A DNA stretch of 64,000 nucleotides from Lederbergia panacisoli (GTDB taxonomy: Bacteria; Bacillota; Bacilli; Bacillales; Bacillaceae_C). Position numbers and translations under genes: made by a program. Every line of letters begins with the position of its first letter. The first letter of the stretch is position 1. This document shows, one piece after another, positions 61,659-64,000 of this stretch. The stretch is taken from positions 248,001-312,000 of the forward strand of contig NZ_JANJGU010000004.1 of the NCBI RefSeq assembly GCF_024626525.1. The letters are read 5' to 3'. The notes beneath the pieces were generated by a model, which saw only the letters and a program-made list of their open reading frames with translations, made no database searches and was not told the DNA's origin.

Positions 61659-62957
61659 ATGTTTAAATATGATGTAGCCATTGTTGGTGGAGGATTAGCC
61701 GGGTTGACTGCAGCTAATTTTCTGGTTAGGGAAGGAAAAAAGGTCGTTGTTTTGGAAAAATCAAATCGTCTTGGCGGTAGAGCGATGACGAATGAAAAAA
61801 ATGGGGTGCTTATGAATTTGGGACCTCATGGTTTGTATATTTCAGGGGATGCCATGACGATTTTAACTGAACTTGGATTATCTATACCGGGAGGAAATGC
61901 ATCAAAGTCCGTTCAAATTCATGGCATTCTCAATAAATCAGTTCAAGTCATTCCAACAGATTTCTCATCAATTATGTCATCCTCTCTTTTATCATGGAAG
62001 TCTAAGTTTGCGTTCGGAAAATTAATGTTAAAGTTAATGAAATTAAATGTTGACTCTATTCCAGAGATTACCCTTACGGAATGGGCTGATGCAGAAATAA
62101 GCGATCCGATGGTAAGGCATATTTTTTATTCGATTTGTCGATTGACGACATATACGAATGCACCGACCTTACAGCTTGCGAAGCCGGTTTTGAAGCAGGT
62201 GCAACGTTCTCTGAAAGATGGAGTTTTGTATGTTGATGGAGGCTGGGGAACGATTGTAGAGAAACTTAAATGTCAGGCAATATCAGCAGGAGTTGAAATA
62301 TTTACGAGTAAAAATGTCACAAGCATTGAACATCATGAGAACGGTCAAATCATACAATGTTCGGACGGGAAGATGTTTGAGGCACAAGAATGTATCGTTG
62401 CGGCTCCTCCAAAAGAAGCTATGAAAATGATAAAAGGTGCGGAACAAACCTCATTAAGTCTTTGGAATGAACAGGCAATTCCCGTTACAGCAAGCTGTAT
62501 TGATTTAGGATTGAAAAAGTTACCTAACCAACAACATCAATTTGCGATTGGTCTTGATCAATCATTATTTTTCACAAATCAATCGCGAGCAGCAAAGCTA
62601 ACTCATGATGGAACAGTCGTTGTCAGTTTGGCTAAATACAATAGTCCGCTAGAAGAAATAAACGCACATGCAGATAAGAAACAATTAGAATCATTAATGG
62701 ATTTGCTTCATCCAGGATGGAGGAAAGAAGTGGTTGTGCAACAATTTTTACCAAAATTAACGGTATCTTATGATTTCCCACACATAAAACGAAAAGTGAA
62801 TCCGGGTCCGAGTATACCGGAAATGAGGGGAATCTTTATTGCAGGAGATTGGGCGGGACATGAAGAAGTATTAGCTAACGCTGCAGTTGCGAGTGGAAAG
62901 CGTGCAGCGCAGGAAATATTAAAAACAAATGAAATGATAATCGTAAAGGAAGGTTAA
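61659..62957 (+). CDS. Phytoene-desaturase-like FAD oxidoreductase
   Basis: A 432-residue flavoprotein with the Rossmann motif VAIVGGGLAGLTAANFL, the following Glu in VLEKSNRLGGRA and the C-terminal FAD motif GIFIAGDWAGHEEVLANAAVASG. It belongs to the amine oxidase/phytoene desaturase superfamily. ECF41 sigma factors are typically encoded beside such oxidoreductases (the COE group), so this is the probable regulatory target. AGGAGGG precedes ATG 61659. Substrate unknown. Confidence 0.85.
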   Translation: MFKYDVAIVGGGLAGLTAANFLVREGKKVVVLEKSNRLGGRAMTNEKNGVLMNLGPHGLYISGDAMTILTELGLSIPGGNASKSVQIHGILNKSVQVIPTDFSSIMSSSLLSWKSKFAFGKLMLKLMKLNVDSIPEITLTEWADAEISDPMVRHIFYSICRLTTYTNAPTLQLAKPVLKQVQRSLKDGVLYVDGGWGTIVEKLKCQAISAGVEIFTSKNVTSIEHHENGQIIQCSDGKMFEAQECIVAAPPKEAMKMIKGAEQTSLSLWNEQAIPVTASCIDLGLKKLPNQQHQFAIGLDQSLFFTNQSRAAKLTHDGTVVVSLAKYNSPLEEINAHADKKQLESLMDLLHPGWRKEVVVQQFLPKLTVSYDFPHIKRKVNPGPSIPEMRGIFIAGDWAGHEEVLANAAVASGKRAAQEILKTNEMIIVKEG

Positions 62958-62962
62958 TCGTT

Positions 62963-63826
62963 TTGGAAACGGAAAAATTGTATCAGACGTATAAACCTTT
63001 GTTATTTTCAATCGCTTATCGAATGACAGGGAGTATTGCAGATGCCGAAGATCTTGTGCATGAGGCGTTCTTGACGTATGACCGTATAAGCAGTGAAAAA
63101 GTCATTGAAAACAAAAAAGCATATTTATGTAAAATTGTCATGAATAGCTCAATCGATAAAATGCGTTCGGCTGCAAGTCGGCGCGAGGTTTATGTTGGTG
63201 AGTGGCTGCCGGAACCATTGGTGGATGAGGGGGGCGACCCGTCTCAAACTTATTTGATGAAGGAATCAATTTCGACCGCTTATCTATTGCTTTTGCAGCA
63301 GTTATCTGAGGATGAACGGGCTGTCTTCCTATTGCGAGAAGTTTTTCAGTACAGCTATGAAGAAATTTCGGCTATTATTGAAAAATCGCCTTCTAATTGT
63401 AGACAGATTTTTCATAGAGCGAAAAAAAGCATGGAGAACCGTCCGAAAGCTCCTTCATTGGATTTCCAATCTATGAGGATGAGAGTAGAGCAATTTACGA
63501 TGGCGCTTCAAAAAGGAAATATTCATAAAATGCTGGAGTTATTGAAGACAGATTCTGTATTTATTTCTGACGGAGGCGGCAAAGTAAAAGCTGCACTAAA
63601 TCCAATCTATACATCCGAGCGAATTGTCTTTTTGTTTACAAGCATTATGAAAAAGCTGCCTGAAAACTCAAGAATGGAATTCAGAGTTGTAAATGGATAT
63701 CCCGGCGTTGTCATATTAGTCAACGACCTAGTGGCTTATGTCGTCTCGCTAGAGTTCCATGAAGATGAAATTTCTCGTATATATATGGTGGCAAACCCGG
63801 AAAAGCTTGCCCATTTACAAAAATAA
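62963..63826 (+). CDS. ECF41 RNA polymerase sigma factor (SigJ-like)
   Basis: The 287-residue sigma factor has region 2 (PLLFSIAYRMTGSIADAEDLVHEAF in blocks), region 4 (LSEDERAVFLLREVFQYSYEEI) and a C-terminal SnoaL-like extension. The ECF41 hallmark motifs are all present: WLPEP in the linker, DGGGKV in the extension and NPEKL at the end. In this group the extension tunes sigma activity instead of an anti-sigma protein. TTG start at 62963, six bases after the oxidoreductase stop, with AAAGGAAGG. Confidence 0.9.
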   Translation: METEKLYQTYKPLLFSIAYRMTGSIADAEDLVHEAFLTYDRISSEKVIENKKAYLCKIVMNSSIDKMRSAASRREVYVGEWLPEPLVDEGGDPSQTYLMKESISTAYLLLLQQLSEDERAVFLLREVFQYSYEEISAIIEKSPSNCRQIFHRAKKSMENRPKAPSLDFQSMRMRVEQFTMALQKGNIHKMLELLKTDSVFISDGGGKVKAALNPIYTSERIVFLFTSIMKKLPENSRMEFRVVNGYPGVVILVNDLVAYVVSLEFHEDEISRIYMVANPEKLAHLQK

Positions 63827-63842
63827 AAATAGCAGTCAATAA

Positions 63843-63882
63843 TTTTCACCTATCAAAACCATACTATTTTTTGAGGTGAAAA
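63843..63882 (+). promoter_or_regulatory. Hairpin overlapping the ribosome site of the nrnB-like gene
   Basis: TTTTCACCT (63843-63851) is a perfect complement of AGGTGAAAA (63874-63882), which contains the GAGGTGA ribosome site of the gene starting at 63887. Folding would hide the site. It could also act as a weak terminator for the sigma gene. Confidence 0.45.
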
Positions 63883-63886
63883 ATAC

Positions 63887-64000
63887 ATGTATAAGCTGTT
63901 GTCTCATAATGATTTAGATGGAGTCGGATGTGGAATTTTAGCAAAGCTTGCTTTTGGGAAAGAGGTGAAGGTTCGCTATAATTCTGTTTCTGGTCTCGAT
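63887..64000 (+). CDS. NrnB-like DHH phosphoesterase, 5' part only
   Basis: The first 38 codons are visible: MYKLLSHNDLDGVGCGILA, with the DHH-family first motif (N-D-L-D-G) and a following VRYNSVSGLD. This resembles the N-terminus of NrnB (YngD)-type nano-RNases of Bacillus. ATG 63887 follows GAGGTGA. The gene is cut by the window edge, so the rest cannot be assessed. Confidence 0.65.
   Translation, partial: MYKLLSHNDLDGVGCGILAKLAFGKEVKVRYNSVSGLD

Overview
The window reads as chromosome of a low-GC, endospore-forming Bacillaceae bacterium. Supporting signs are strong Gram-positive ribosome binding sites with many TTG/GTG starts, lipoprotein-type solute-binding proteins, a gamma-type-like small acid-soluble spore protein, two small GerPA/GerPF-like spore proteins, a DUF1659-DUF2922-YvrJ trio, and an SAM-I-type riboswitch. 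I cannot name the species.

Region 1 (1-12500) is the most interesting metabolic island. One promoter with a palindromic operator drives a divergent urocanase, a DUF917 (S-methyl thiohydantoin desulfurase family) protein, a quaternary-amine/ergothioneine-type ABC importer (permease, binding protein, ATPase with CBS tail, second permease), an IclR regulator, a dihydroorotase-like hydantoinase, an M20 carbamoylase and an ammonia-lyase homologue that lacks the Ala-Ser-Gly tripeptide needed to form the MIO cofactor. In order these supply import, elimination of trimethylamine, hydration, desulfuration, hydantoin ring opening and decarbamoylation to glutamate. That is the logic of ergothioneine or S-methyl-ergothioneine catabolism, not of ordinary histidine utilisation.

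Region 2 (12500-20460) is housekeeping or accessory: a DUF2071 protein, an FMN-type glutamate synthase-like protein, an MFS exporter, an unusual ~540-bp minisatellite with 21-bp units arranged into ~82-bp super-repeats, a HAD phosphatase, a CPA2 antiporter with a terminator in its leader, pyroglutamyl peptidase and a spore protein.

Region 3 (20460-50620) is a large saccharide-utilisation locus. It contains a metallophosphatase, two GH20-type enzymes of contrasting base composition, an orphan sugar-binding lipoprotein, a secreted Asp-box protein with a FIMAH tail, an IclR regulator, and then about 19 same-strand genes. These include an alpha/beta hydrolase, a Gfo/Idh/MocA oxidoreductase, tandem LplA-like binding proteins, LplB/LplC-like permeases (no ATPase), a GH4 enzyme, a zinc dehydrogenase, a FAH-family hydrolase, an M20 deacylase, RidA, a DapA-family aldolase, an SDR, a cyclase-family protein, twin histidine phosphatases and an unrecognised TIM-barrel-like protein. 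The set suggests uptake of an oligosaccharide, trimming, oxidation to a sugar acid, and cleavage by a retro-aldol or diketo-hydrolase route.

Region 4 (50620-64000) holds a GNAT pair protein, a SAM-I-type riboswitch in front of a 63-residue unknown protein and what looks like a decayed gene, an AAA ATPase, a nitronate monooxygenase, an ECF sigma/DUF4030 pair with its own ECF-type promoter, a prenyltransferase-like protein, small spore-related genes, the DUF1659-DUF2922-YvrJ trio, an ECF41 sigma factor next to a phytoene-desaturase-like oxidoreductase carrying an ECF41-like promoter, and the start of an NrnB-like DHH phosphoesterase cut by the window edge.
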